In this document: piece by piece, positions 8,176 through 16,466 of the stretch | How the letters are laid out: each line of letters starts with the position of its first letter | How positions within the stretch are numbered: position 1 is the stretch's first letter | Origin: RYN-230 sp963723595 | GTDB taxonomy: Bacteria; Actinomycetota; Actinomycetes; Streptosporangiales; Streptosporangiaceae | DNA length: 64,000 bases | Direction of reading: 5' to 3' | Assembly (NCBI GenBank): GCA_963723595.1 | Contig: CAVRRQ010000001.1 | Location: 930,001 to 994,000 of the forward strand | Notes under the pieces: generated by a model | Seen by the model: only the letters and a program-made list of their open reading frames with translations | The model's database searches: none | Told to the model about the DNA's origin: nothing | Program-made: the position numbers and the translations under genes

Positions 8176-8772
8176 ATGACCACATCCACTGAGCAGACCA
8201 CTGACCTGCTGGCCGAGGTGCTTACCGAGCTGGCCCCGGTGGTCGGCAGCGTCACCAATGACCAGCTGCATGACCCGACTCCGTGCACCGACTACGACGT
8301 CGCCCAGCTCCGCGAGCACGTGCTGGGCTGGCTGACCATCTTCGCGGCGGGCTTCGCCGACCCGGCCGGCCAGGCGCCGCGGGCCAGCACCGACGGATAC
8401 CAGGTGCCCGCCGACCCGGCCGCCGAGGTGCGCGCCGCGGCCAGCACCATCACCCAGGCGATGCGGGCTGGCGCGGCGGGCCGGCCGCTGCGCCTGGGGG
8501 ACAGCGGCATGCCCGGCGACATGGCGCTCAGCATGATCCTCTGGGAGTACCAAGTACACGGCTGGGACCTGGCCCGGGCCACCGGCCAGCCCTGGTCGCC
8601 GCCCGCGGCCGCGGCCGAGCAGTCGCTGGCCTTCGCACCCGGCATGCTGACCGCCGACTACCAGGGTGACGGCAAGGCGTTCGGGCCCCGGGTCCCGGTG
8701 CCGGACGCCGCGCCGCCGCTGGACCGGCTGCTCGGGTTGTCCGGCCGTGACCCGGGCTGGACGGCCGGCTAG
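8176..8772 (+). CDS. TIGR03086 family (DinB-like/maleylpyruvate isomerase fold) protein
   Basis: 198 residues. The sequence follows the TIGR03086 pattern: an N-terminal helix pair, LHDPTPCTDYDVAQLREHVLGW (metal-ligand His in the LREH position), and EYQVHGWDLARATGQPW carrying the second His. These are four-helix-bundle proteins related to mycothiol-dependent maleylpyruvate isomerase, and most have no known substrate. It stands divergent from the AraC regulator, which may control it. Confidence 0.85.
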   Translation: MTTSTEQTTDLLAEVLTELAPVVGSVTNDQLHDPTPCTDYDVAQLREHVLGWLTIFAAGFADPAGQAPRASTDGYQVPADPAAEVRAAASTITQAMRAGAAGRPLRLGDSGMPGDMALSMILWEYQVHGWDLARATGQPWSPPAAAAEQSLAFAPGMLTADYQGDGKAFGPRVPVPDAAPPLDRLLGLSGRDPGWTAG

Positions 8773-8788
8773 CTGGCCGCGGGCCGGA

Positions 8789-9697
8789 TCAGCGAACCAG
8801 CAGCACGAGCTTTCCGCGCACGTGACCGTCCTCGCTGACGCGGTGTGCCGCCGCGATCTCGCCGAGCGGGAAGGTCTGCACGACCGGGAGCGAGAAGCGC
8901 CCTGACTCGATCAGCTCGCCGATCTCTGCGATCGCGTGCAGCGCGCGGCCGTCTTCCCCTCGGCTGAACCTCACCCCGTACTCCTGCGCGCCTGCGAAGT
9001 CGGCAACCGTCACGACGTGCTCCGGGCCGCCCGCGAGCTCGATGAGCTCGGGCAGGACGCCGCTCCCGGCGACGTCGAGCGCCAGGTCGACGCCGCCGGG
9101 CGCGACCGAGCGGACCCGCCCGGCGAGGCCCGCGCCGTAGGCGACGGGCTCGGCGCCCAGCGAGCGCAGGTAACCGTGGTTGCCGGGACTGGCGGTGCCG
9201 ATCACGCGCGCGCCGCGCGCCACGGCGAGCTGCACGGCGGCGCTGCCGATCCCGCCGGAGGCACCGTTGATGAGCAGCGTCTTCCCGGCTCCGGCGCCGA
9301 GCGTGTCCAGGGCGCGGGTGGCCGTCTCGAGGACGACGGGCAGGGCAGCGGCCTCGGCGAAGCCAAGCGACGGCGGGATCGGCGCGTAGTCGGACAGCAG
9401 CGCTAGTTCGGCCGCGCCCGCGCCCGCGCTGCCGCCGGAGAAGCCGAACACCCGGTCGCCGACGGCGACGTCCGTGACGCCCCCGCCGATCTCGTCGACG
9501 ACGCCCGCCACGTCGCGGCCTGTCGTCTGCGGGAGTTCCCCGCCCATTTCACCCTTGCGCGCCTTCCAGTCGCTCGGATTGACGCCGACCGCATGCACCG
9601 TGACCCGGATCTGGCCGGGCCCCGGGTGCGGATCCGGAAGATCCACGATCTCGAGGACGTCCGGGCCCCCGAACTGGCTGAAGCGGACGGCCTTCAT
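8789..9697 (-). CDS. NADP-dependent oxidoreductase, quinone-oxidoreductase-like MDR
   Basis: 302 residues. It starts MKAVRFSQFGGPDVLEIVDLP, the standard opening of zinc-independent medium-chain reductases, with a GroES-like N-terminal domain (HAVGVNPSDWKARKG, GRDVAGVVDEIGG) and a Rossmann domain with GASGGIGSAAVQLA near residue 145. No catalytic or structural zinc ligands are visible. It overlaps the upstream PadR-like regulator by ATGA, so the pair forms a two-gene operon in which the regulator probably controls the reductase in response to electrophiles or quinones. Confidence 0.9.
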   Translation of the reverse strand: MKAVRFSQFGGPDVLEIVDLPDPHPGPGQIRVTVHAVGVNPSDWKARKGEMGGELPQTTGRDVAGVVDEIGGGVTDVAVGDRVFGFSGGSAGAGAAELALLSDYAPIPPSLGFAEAAALPVVLETATRALDTLGAGAGKTLLINGASGGIGSAAVQLAVARGARVIGTASPGNHGYLRSLGAEPVAYGAGLAGRVRSVAPGGVDLALDVAGSGVLPELIELAGGPEHVVTVADFAGAQEYGVRFSRGEDGRALHAIAEIGELIESGRFSLPVVQTFPLGEIAAAHRVSEDGHVRGKLVLLVR

Positions 9698-10236
9698 CGG
9701 GTCTGGCCGCCGCGGCCGGCCGGGGTGATGTCCTCCAGGAAGCTCATGGTGGCCTCCGTGGTCGCCCGGCGCCAGGCCAGCAGCGTGCCGTCGAAGCCCG
9801 GGGGGCCGGGCCGCTCGGCGTGCACGGCCGCGGCGATCGGCGCCAGCACCGCCTTCTGCTGGATGAGCAGCTCCGTCGGGTCCCGCCCGGCCCGGTCCAG
9901 CAGGGCCAGCTTGAGCAGCAGGTGCGAGCGGACGTCGCGGACATGCTGCACGGGCGTGTCCAGCCAGCGTTCCGCGGCCTGGCGGCCTGGCGGGGTGACG
10001 GTGAACAGGGTGCGCTGCGGGCCGCGGCCCGCCTCGACGGCGTCCGCGGTGATCAGCCCGGCCTCGGTCAGCCGGCCGATCGAGCGGTAGACCACCGGCC
10101 GGGGGATCTGCCAGATCCGGCCCAGCTCGCCCCCGGGCGCGGTGAGCCGGGCCACCGCGAACCCGTGCGCGGGCTGCTCGCAGAGCAGCGCGAGCACGGT
10201 GAGCTCGGCCAGCGACAGGGATGGCCCCTCGGTCAT
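9694..10236 (-). CDS. PadR family transcriptional regulator
   Basis: 180 residues from the ATG at 10236; the open frame continues upstream but in the shadow of another gene. A winged helix occupies residues 7-80 (LSLAELTVLALLCEQPAHGFAV, then RPVVYRSIGRLTEAGLI), with a helical C-terminal dimerisation segment. It is translationally coupled (ATGA) to the NADP-dependent oxidoreductase. The start is only 27 bases from that of the divergent HTH-repeat gene, so one short promoter region may serve both. Confidence 0.83.
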   Translation of the reverse strand: MTEGPSLSLAELTVLALLCEQPAHGFAVARLTAPGGELGRIWQIPRPVVYRSIGRLTEAGLITADAVEAGRGPQRTLFTVTPPGRQAAERWLDTPVQHVRDVRSHLLLKLALLDRAGRDPTELLIQQKAVLAPIAAAVHAERPGPPGFDGTLLAWRRATTEATMSFLEDITPAGRGGQTR

Positions 10237-10263
10237 GAACCCGAGCGTAGTGGCCAGCCCGCT

Positions 10264-10848
10264 ATGGCTGGCCCGGCCCGTGCCGCGGTCCAGCTGGCCG
10301 CGGTGGCGGCCGGGGTGGCCGAGCGGCACGGCTACCCGGACATCGGCACGTTCGTGCTGGCCCGGGTGGCCGGCGGGGACAGCCTGGCGGCGATCAGCCG
10401 GTCCGCCGGGCTGCACAAGGACTGGCTGTCCCGGCATCTGGCCGGCCTCGACCCGCGGGCCGCGGCGGCCGTGCCGCGGCTGCGCCCGGCCCGCCCGGAC
10501 GCCCGCTGGCAGCCCGCGCTGGCCCGGCTCGGTTTCCCTGATGTGCCCAGCTACCTGCGTGACCGGCACGTCCAGCAGCACTGGACGGCCAATGCCATAG
10601 CGGCGGAAGCCGGGCTGTCGCACCACGCCGTCCAGGCCGCGCTGCGCCAGCACGAACTGGACTGGGAGGCGCACACGGCCAAACGGCACGGCGCCCGGGA
10701 GCGCGCCGCGCGGGTGGCCGCGGGCCTGGGTTTCGACTCGATGGCGAGCTACGTCGGCCAGCGCCGGGCGGTCGGCTGGACGTGGCGGGCGATGTCGGCG
10801 GAATCCGGGCAGCCGGAGTCGTGGCTGCGGCGGCAGGCCGGTCGCTGA
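10264..10848 (+). CDS. Protein of three tandem HTH-like repeats, function unknown
   Basis: 194 residues. I see three similar units at residues about 17-57, 84-131 and 150-192. Each has a G-[FY]-x-[DS]-[IVM] opening, a Tyr or Phe five or six residues later, an I-[AS]-x-x-[AS]-G-like or MSAESGQ turn and a WL/AL-R close. This is what helix-turn-helix repeats look like, suggesting DNA or RNA binding. Arg and Ala are abundant and there is no membrane segment. It is divergent from the PadR-like gene. I do not recognise a named family. Confidence 0.65.
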   Translation: MAGPARAAVQLAAVAAGVAERHGYPDIGTFVLARVAGGDSLAAISRSAGLHKDWLSRHLAGLDPRAAAAVPRLRPARPDARWQPALARLGFPDVPSYLRDRHVQQHWTANAIAAEAGLSHHAVQAALRQHELDWEAHTAKRHGARERAARVAAGLGFDSMASYVGQRRAVGWTWRAMSAESGQPESWLRRQAGR

Positions 10849-10929
10849 GCAGCGCGGCGCCGTGGGGCCGGCCGGGACCGGCCGCTAGCGTGGCCCGGGT
10901 AAGCACACAAGATCGTGAGAAGCCACGCT

Positions 10930-11040
10930 ATGCAGCTGAGCGCGCGCAATCAGATCCCGGCCCGGGCGACCGGCATCCACCAGGGGGAGGCCATCGCCAA
11001 CGTGGAACTGGACGCCAACGGCGTGCGGCTGGTCGCCTCC
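10930..11040 (+). pseudogene. 5' fragment of a molybdopterin-binding (Mop/TOBE) protein gene
   Basis: From the ATG at 10930 the translation starts MQLSARNQIPARATGIHQGE and runs through ANVELDANGVRLVAS, matching the first half of the 70-residue Mop/TOBE molybdate-binding proteins. After base 11040 the homology stops abruptly and the sequence becomes the antisense of an aldehyde dehydrogenase 5' end. The ORF stays open to 11241 but encodes junk. It is a truncated remnant. Confidence 0.7.
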
Positions 11041-11211
11041 TCGGCATCTCCCTCGGCGATCCGGGCCAGCGTTTCGCCCGTCGCTGGGTTGGGGGTGTCG
11101 AAGGTCTTCCCGGACGCCGCGGCTACCCACTGTCCGTCGATGAACAGCTGGCGTGGTGCGGCGACGAACGCTTCGACGTTCCGGTCCAGGGTAACGGTCA
11201 GCTTTGGTCAT
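11038..11211 (-). pseudogene. 5' fragment of an aldehyde dehydrogenase gene, frameshifted
   Basis: Read on the minus strand from the ATG at 11211, a one-base shift at codon 3 (an extra A in AAA) restores KLTVTLDRNVEAFVAAPRQL, then FIDGQWVAAASGKTFDTPNP and ATGETLARIAEGDAEE. This is the N-terminal region of an NAD-dependent aldehyde dehydrogenase. It ends after about 57 residues where it meets the Mop fragment head on. Both frameshift and truncation make it dead. Confidence 0.75.
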
Positions 11212-11303
11212 CTCCCTTGCCGTTCGGTAGTCACAATGTGACATCCGCAGGCAGCCTGGCACAAGGGGCCGGCCAGGGAGGAGGAGTGCGGCGGCCCGGC
11301 TGG

Positions 11304-11546
11304 CTACTGGTGCGTCCGGGCCGCGAACCAGGCGATGATCAGCAGCGCGATGCCGACCACGAAGGAGACCGCGGCCCGGGCCAGGTGGTGCCCCTTGTGC
11401 ACGCTGCCCACCATGAAGTGGATGGAGTTCGCCGCGCCGGCGACGTACAGGATCCCGGCGAGAATGGCCAGGATGCCGAGGATGACCAGGACGATGGCCA
11501 GCGTGCTGCGGCCAGAAGAGCGGTTGGACACACTTGCAGAAGTCAT
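11304..11546 (-). CDS. Small two-TM membrane protein
   Basis: 80 residues from the ATG at 11546 (a GTG three codons upstream is possible). It has a polar N-terminus of about 17 residues, a first membrane helix (LAIVLVILGILAILAGILYV), a short loop with HFMVGSVHKGHHLARA and a second helix (AVSFVVGIALLIIAWFAA). It resembles short actinobacterial membrane proteins of unknown role. It lies directly downstream of the DHA2 transporter on the same strand. Confidence 0.7.
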   Translation of the reverse strand: MTSASVSNRSSGRSTLAIVLVILGILAILAGILYVAGAANSIHFMVGSVHKGHHLARAAVSFVVGIALLIIAWFAARTHQ

Positions 11547-11619
11547 CGGATTCACCTGTTCCGCTGCGAAGTTATGGTCGCGGCCAGCACCAGGGTATGC
11601 ACTCCGGGCGGCCCGGGGG

Positions 11620-13653
11620 TTACGCCGCGTCGAGGTCGGCGCCAGGTTTCTCGCCGCTGGCGGCGAGCTGATGGGTGATGGTGGTGAGCAGAGCCGCGAG
11701 CTGCGGGTGCCGGTCCGGGCCCCAGTCCGCGCACAGCTTGCGCAGCCGGTCCTCGCGGGCCCGCATCAGGCCCTGGTAGGCCGTCTCGCCGGTGCCAGTG
11801 AGCCGCACCGGCTGGCTGCCGTCGCCGTCGGTCACGTACCCGGGGGTGCTGAGCTCGGCCAGCCGGTGCTGCAGGTCGGTGTCTGGGAGCTGGAGCAGCC
11901 CGGCCAGCTGGTGGCGGCTCAGGCCCTGGTGCTCGCCGACGCGGTAGAGCAGCCAGGCCGCCCGGGGTTTGAGCTGCAGCCCGGCCGCCGAGAGCAGCTC
12001 GGAGTAGACGACCCGGCGGCGCTCCCGGGACAGCAGCGACGTGATGGCCCGTTCCATCTCCTGCTGGGTGTCGCGGACCGACGGCCGGGCGGAGGGGGCC
12101 AGCGTGTCGGCCGGGTCAGGGGCCCGGGTGGTGGCGCGCAGCGGGACCTCCTTGAGCGTCCAGCTGAGCGCGAACGCGAGCGCGCCGACCGGGACGGAGG
12201 CCAGGAACACGGTGTGCAGTGAGGTGGCGTAGGCGTGCACGAACGCGTCGTGCACCGGTGCGGGCAGCCGGTCCAGGACGGCCGGGCTGGCCCCGCTGGC
12301 CGCGGTCAGGCCGGGCGGCAGGCTGAGGCCGTGCAGCTCGCTGGCCAGGTTGTGCGGCAGCACGTTGGCGAAGATCGCGCCGAACACGGCCACGCCGAAC
12401 GAGCCGCCGATGGAGCGGAAGAACGTCGCGCCCGCGGTGGCCGTGCCCAGGTCGGCGTACTGCACCGAGTTCTGCACCGCGATGACCAGGACCTGCATCG
12501 AGGCGCCGATGCCGGCCCCGAGCACCAGCATGTACAGCGAGGTGAGCACGGTGCTGGTGGACACGGCCAGCAGCGACAGCAGGTACAGCCCGAGCGTCAT
12601 GACCGCGGTGCCGACGACCGGGAAGATCTTGTACCGGCCGGTTCGGCTGACCAGCTGCCCGGTGGTGATCGAGGTGGCCAGCAGCCCGGCCATCAGCGGC
12701 AGCAGCCGGAGCCCGGATGAGGTCGGGCTGACCCCCTTCACGATCTGGAAGTACTGCGGCAGGTAAGACAGTGCGCCGAACATGGCGAAACCGACCACCA
12801 GGCCGACCCCGCTGGCCGCGGAGAAGACCCGGTTGCGGAACAGGTACAGCGGCATGACCGGCTCCGTGGCCCGGCGCTCCACCAGGACGAAGCCCGCGAT
12901 GGCGGCGACCGCCCCGATGGCCAGGCCGATGATCGGCCCCGACGACCAGGCCCAGGTGGTCCCGCCGAGTGAGGTGAGCAGCACCAGGCAGGTGGCCGCG
13001 GCGGCCAGCAGCGCGGTGCCCAGGTAGTCGATGGTGTGCTTGGTGCGGCGCAGCGTCCGGGGCAGCACGGCGGCCACCACCACCAGCGCGACGATCCCGA
13101 TCGGCACGTTGATGTAGAACACCCAGCGCCAGCTCAGGTTGTCCACGAAGAAGCCGCCGATCAGCGGGCCGAGGACGCTGGTCACGCCGAATACCGCGCC
13201 GAAGATGCCCTGGTAGCGGCCGCGTTCCCGGGGCGGCACCACATCCCCGACGATGCTCTGCGCCCCGGCGAACAGCCCGCCGCCGCCGATGCCCTGCACC
13301 GCGCGGGAGGCGATCAGCTCGCTCATCGAGTGGGCCAGCCCGGAGAAGATCGACCCGACCAGGAAGATCACGATCGCGGCCTGGAAGAACTGCTTGCGGC
13401 CGTACAGGTCGCCCAGTTTCCCCCACAGCGGCGTCGACGCCGTCGAGGCCAGCAGATATGCGGTCACCACCCAGGACAGATGGGACAGCCCGTGCAGATC
13501 GCCGGCGATCGTCGGCAGGGCGGTGGCCACGATCGTCTGGTCCAGCGCGGCCAGCAGCATGCCGAGCAGCAGCGCGCCGATGATGATGAGTATCCGCTGG
13601 CGGCTCAGCGTGGCCGGCCCGGTTGGTGCGGAGGAGGTCTCCGTCTGAGTCAT
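11620..13653 (-). CDS. DHA2 family MFS drug exporter (EmrB/QacA type) with C-terminal regulatory-like domain
   Basis: 677 residues. Residues 20-500 hold 14 membrane segments, with the DHA2 hallmarks LAALDQTIVATALPTIAGDL (motif D1), WGKLGDLYGRKQ (motif A) and the antiporter motif C region GPLIGGFFVDNLSWRWVFYI. The C-terminal 150 residues (RERRRVVYSELLSAAGLQLK, SRHQLAGLLQLPDTDLQHRL) are soluble and look like a MarR-type winged helix. EmrB-type proteins usually end near 500-530 residues, so this tail is an extra domain, sometimes seen in actinobacteria. The role is proton-driven efflux of hydrophobic compounds. Confidence 0.9.
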   Translation of the reverse strand: MTQTETSSAPTGPATLSRQRILIIIGALLLGMLLAALDQTIVATALPTIAGDLHGLSHLSWVVTAYLLASTASTPLWGKLGDLYGRKQFFQAAIVIFLVGSIFSGLAHSMSELIASRAVQGIGGGGLFAGAQSIVGDVVPPRERGRYQGIFGAVFGVTSVLGPLIGGFFVDNLSWRWVFYINVPIGIVALVVVAAVLPRTLRRTKHTIDYLGTALLAAAATCLVLLTSLGGTTWAWSSGPIIGLAIGAVAAIAGFVLVERRATEPVMPLYLFRNRVFSAASGVGLVVGFAMFGALSYLPQYFQIVKGVSPTSSGLRLLPLMAGLLATSITTGQLVSRTGRYKIFPVVGTAVMTLGLYLLSLLAVSTSTVLTSLYMLVLGAGIGASMQVLVIAVQNSVQYADLGTATAGATFFRSIGGSFGVAVFGAIFANVLPHNLASELHGLSLPPGLTAASGASPAVLDRLPAPVHDAFVHAYATSLHTVFLASVPVGALAFALSWTLKEVPLRATTRAPDPADTLAPSARPSVRDTQQEMERAITSLLSRERRRVVYSELLSAAGLQLKPRAAWLLYRVGEHQGLSRHQLAGLLQLPDTDLQHRLAELSTPGYVTDGDGSQPVRLTGTGETAYQGLMRAREDRLRKLCADWGPDRHPQLAALLTTITHQLAASGEKPGADLDAA

Positions 13654-13715
13654 TCCGCACCCCCTGCCCGCCTTTCTCCTGATCTACCCGGGCCGCGCTG
13701 GGCGCAAGCCAGGTG

Positions 13716-14880
13716 CTACTGGTAGCGCAGCGCCAGCCCGGGCTGGATCCGGCTGGCCCGGCGCAGCGGCAGCCGGATGACCAGCACGGTCAGCACGAGC
13801 AGGCCGATCAGCGCACCCAGCGGGATGGCCACCGGGACGTCGTCCGGCAGGCTGAGGTCAGCGCTGTGCAGGACAAGCGCGCGCAGACCCTGGTACATCA
13901 GCCAGCCGAGTGGCACGGCCAGCACCCAGCCGGCCAGGACCAGCAGTACCGCCCCGGCGGTGAAGACCCGCCGGATCTGCCGGGCCCTGGCCCCCACGCA
14001 GCGCAGGATGCCGATCTCCCTGGTCCGCTCGATGACCGCCATGCTGAGCGCGCTGACCAGGCCCATCAGCGTGATCGCGACCACCAGCAGACCGAGGACC
14101 TGGACGATGACGAGGACCGCGCGTGAGCTGGCGGTGATGTCCGCTACCACCACGTAGACGTCGGAGGTGGACACCCGGTAGCGCACCGGCCGTCGCAGCG
14201 CGCGGCGCAGCGCGGGCAGCGACGCGGCCACGGCCAGCACCGGGCCGGCCAGCAGGCTGGCCACGACCACGCCGGGGGCGACGCCGAACCCGATGGGCAG
14301 GTCGATGAGCGTCTCGGCGAAGGAGTGCGCCACCAGGTAGGCGACGGCGATGCCGGGCAGGGTGCCCAGGATGGCCCCGGCCGCGCCGAGCATGGCCGCG
14401 GTGCGCACGGTGATCCCGCCGATCTGCCGTCGTCGGCCGCCGAGCGTCTTGAGGATGGCGATCTCGCCCGCCTGCTCGGCGATGAGCGTGTTCATGGTGG
14501 CCGAGATGAGGAACAGGGCGGAGACAAAAGCGAGGATCGTGATGATGTACAGCAGCGCCATCGTGCGGCCGAAGCTGGCCTGCCCGGGCCACTGACCGGC
14601 GGACCGGGTGGCGGGCAGCCCGGTGATCGGGTCCGACCCGGTCTGCCTAGTCAGGTAGGCCCGCACCTCGGCGACCGCCCGGGACTGCGCGGCCGGGGTG
14701 TCGTCGGTGAGCCGGAACCCCAGGAAGTTGATGCCGTGCACGCCGCGCAGCGACTCCAGGGTGGCCAGCGTGGTGTAGAAGACGGGAGTGCTGGACCCGT
14801 TCGCGATCGCCCAGGCCCACCGTGGCCAGATGGCGGCTGGCCACGGCTTTGCGTTCCCGGGCCGGGCCGCGATGGGCCAG
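13716..14880 (-). pseudogene. 3' part of an FtsX-like ABC permease gene, N-terminus lost
   Basis: A clean frame from about 14,815 to 13,716 encodes the second half of a MacB/FtsX permease: an extracytoplasmic tail (PVFYTTLATLESLRGVHG, then FLGFRLTDD), then six helices, with the coupling segment IAILKTLGGRRRQIGGITVR and a second one, REIGILRCVGARARQIRR. There is no start codon of its own before residue GVHG (GTG at 14741). Upstream the reading frame decays within 100 bases and meets the Walker A end of an ATPase fragment, so the original N-terminal half (about 350-400 residues) is deleted. Confidence 0.75.
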
Positions 14881-14893
14881 GTCGAGCGGGAGG

Positions 14894-15067
14894 CTTGCCG
14901 CTACCCGACGGCCCGGTCACCGCCACCATCTCACCCGCGCCGATGACCAGGTCCACCCCGCGCAGCGCGGGGAACCCGACGCCACGTCCCCGGCCCACCG
15001 GGCTGCGGTAAGTCTTCTGCACCCCGGCCAGCTCGATGATGGCCGGGGCGGCCGCCGCGCCGGTCAC
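14894..15067 (-). pseudogene. 5' fragment of an ABC ATPase gene, ends at Walker A
   Basis: From a GTG at 15067, which overlaps the preceding stop as GTGA, the translation gives IIELAGVQKTYRSPVGRG, FPALRGVDLVIGAGEM and VAVTGPSGSGK. Directly after the Walker A Lys, where S-T-L-L should follow, the sequence switches to unrelated Pro/Arg-rich residues. The rest of the ATPase is missing and permease sequence follows. The preserved GTGA overlap shows it was once the second gene of an operon. Confidence 0.8.
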
Positions 15068-15640
15068 CGGACCGAGCCCAGCAGGCACTCCGGGCCGGCC
15101 GCCGGGCCGGTCTCACCGGCCAGCCGGCCGTCTTCCAGGAACACCACCCGGTCGGCCCAGGCCGCGTGCCGGACGTTGTGGGTAGCCAGCACGAGCGCGC
15201 AGCCCGCGGCGCAGCGCTCGCGCAGCAGGCCCATCACCGACTCGCCGGTGAGCGCGTCCAGTGCCCCGGTCGGCTCGTCGGCCAGCAGCAGCGACCGGCC
15301 CCCGGCGATGGCCCGGGCGATGGCCACCCGCTGCTGCTCGCCGCCGGACAGCTGGGCCGGGAACCGGCCCCGGGCGGCTCCCAGGCCCAGCGAGTCGAGC
15401 AGGCCATGGGCGCCGGCCAGTGCCGCCCGCGGCTTCACCCCGTCCAGCTCCAGCGCGAGCGCCACGTTCTCGGCCGCGGTCAGCCCGGCCAGCAGGTTGG
15501 CCTCCTGGAAGACGAAACCGACCTGCTGCCGCAGCACGGCGGCCAGCCCGGCCTCGTCCAGGCTGGCCAGGTCACGGCCGGACAGCCGGACCCGGCCCGA
15601 GGTGGGCCGGTCCAGCCCGCCGGCCAGCCGCTGGACCCGG
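15064..15640 (-). pseudogene. 3' fragment of an ABC ATPase gene lacking Walker A
   Basis: Homology starts abruptly at about 15,640 with RLAGGLDRPTSGRVRLSG, i.e. just after where Walker A would be, then runs through VGFVFQEANLLAGLTAAENV, LSGGEQQRVAIARA, LLLADEPTGALDALTGE, LATHNVRHAAWADRV and a normal C-terminus with TGA at 15064. The upstream part of the open frame (to 15777) is unrelated. Without the P-loop it cannot hydrolyse ATP. It cannot be completed by the neighbouring Walker A fragment, because the order is reversed. Confidence 0.8.
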
Positions 15641-15718
15641 GACGACCTGATGCGGCCGGAGCCGGAGGACATCCTGGCCGACCTGCCCGCCGGGGTGCCG
15701 CTTGCCCAGCCCACCGAC

Positions 15719-16108
15719 CTAGGTCTCACGCAGGTACTGCTCGGCCAGCCGCCGTGGCGCGCGGGCCAGCCAGCCATCGAGCAGCACCTCGCGCAGCGCC
15801 GGGCGGGAGACCGCGCTCAGCTGGATGAGCACCGCGGCGTACCCGTCGAAGTGCGGGATGGTGAACAGCGCCACCGGGTGCGCGGCCAGCAGCGCCTCCT
15901 TCTCACCGAGGTCCTCGACCCGGACGGCCAGGATCGGCCCATCCGGTGGAGTCTCGTCGCCGAACCGCTTCAGGTCCGCCTTGCTGAACGGCCGCTCCCA
16001 GGCGAACGCCTGGCCCGCCACGAACCAGGTCCGGGTGCCGTGCCGCTCGCCCTCGGTGACCTCGGGCAGCTCCGCTACCAGCCCGGCCACGACATCGGGA
16101 GTAGGCAC
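15719..16108 (-). CDS. MmcQ/YjbR family DNA-binding protein
   Basis: 129 residues from the GTG at 16108, two bases after the upstream stop. Features of the YjbR fold are ELPEVTEGERHGTRTWFVAG (residues about 11-30), KRFGDE, VEDLGEKEALLAAHPVALFTIPHFDGYAAVLIQL and a C-terminal LLDGWLARAPRRLAEQYL helix. The fold is CyaY-like and thought to bind DNA, but the function is unknown. It forms a two-gene unit with the small CC-motif protein upstream. Confidence 0.82.
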   Translation of the reverse strand: MPTPDVVAGLVAELPEVTEGERHGTRTWFVAGQAFAWERPFSKADLKRFGDETPPDGPILAVRVEDLGEKEALLAAHPVALFTIPHFDGYAAVLIQLSAVSRPALREVLLDGWLARAPRRLAEQYLRET

Positions 16109-16110
16109 GC

Positions 16111-16419
16111 TCAGGCCTTGAACATGGCCGCGATCGGCTCGATGTTGCCGGGCGCGTCCGCCGGGGCCGAGACGACCAGAGTGGGATCCCCGGCCTGCTC
16201 GATGACCGCCCACTCGACGAACGAGCAGCACTCGGCCTCGGCCGCGGCCAGCGCGGACAGCTCGTCCAGGACGCCTGGCCCGGGCTGGTACCGGATCTCC
16301 AGCCGACCCTCGGTACAGCGGGTGACCGGCGCCGCCTCGGCGGCCAGCTGACGCCAGCGGCGGGACCGGTCCGCGCCATCGACGGGTCCCAGCGTGCAAG
16401 CCAGCGGCAAGTCAGTCAT
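16111..16419 (-). CDS. Small conserved protein with CC motif
   Basis: 102 residues: MTDLPLACTLGPVDGADR at the start, a conserved RWRQLAAEA helix, LEIRYQPGPGVLDELSALAAAEAECCSFVEWAV with adjacent cysteines, and a C-terminal APADAPGNIEPIAAMF. The A-x-E-x-CCSF pattern with a C-terminal helix is shared by small actinobacterial proteins often found near MerR regulators; the pair of cysteines could bind metal. No function is established. It is probably cotranscribed with the MmcQ/YjbR gene two bases downstream. Confidence 0.65.
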   Translation of the reverse strand: MTDLPLACTLGPVDGADRSRRWRQLAAEAAPVTRCTEGRLEIRYQPGPGVLDELSALAAAEAECCSFVEWAVIEQAGDPTLVVSAPADAPGNIEPIAAMFKA

Positions 16420-16466
16420 GAACGTCAGTTGATCACATCAGTTCGCGTGGCCCGAGCCCGGGTTGA

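Noticed and set aside
9694..10689. 331-residue version of the PadR-like regulator
   Set aside because: The extra N-terminal 151 residues are antisense to the HTH-repeat gene; the ATG at 10236 gives a normal-sized regulator.
15650..15722. Plus-strand peptide MRPEPEDILADLPAGVPLAQ after an ATG near 15,652
   Set aside because: Protein-like but only about 25 residues before it runs into antisense of the MmcQ/YjbR gene; at most another gene scrap, not enough to call.
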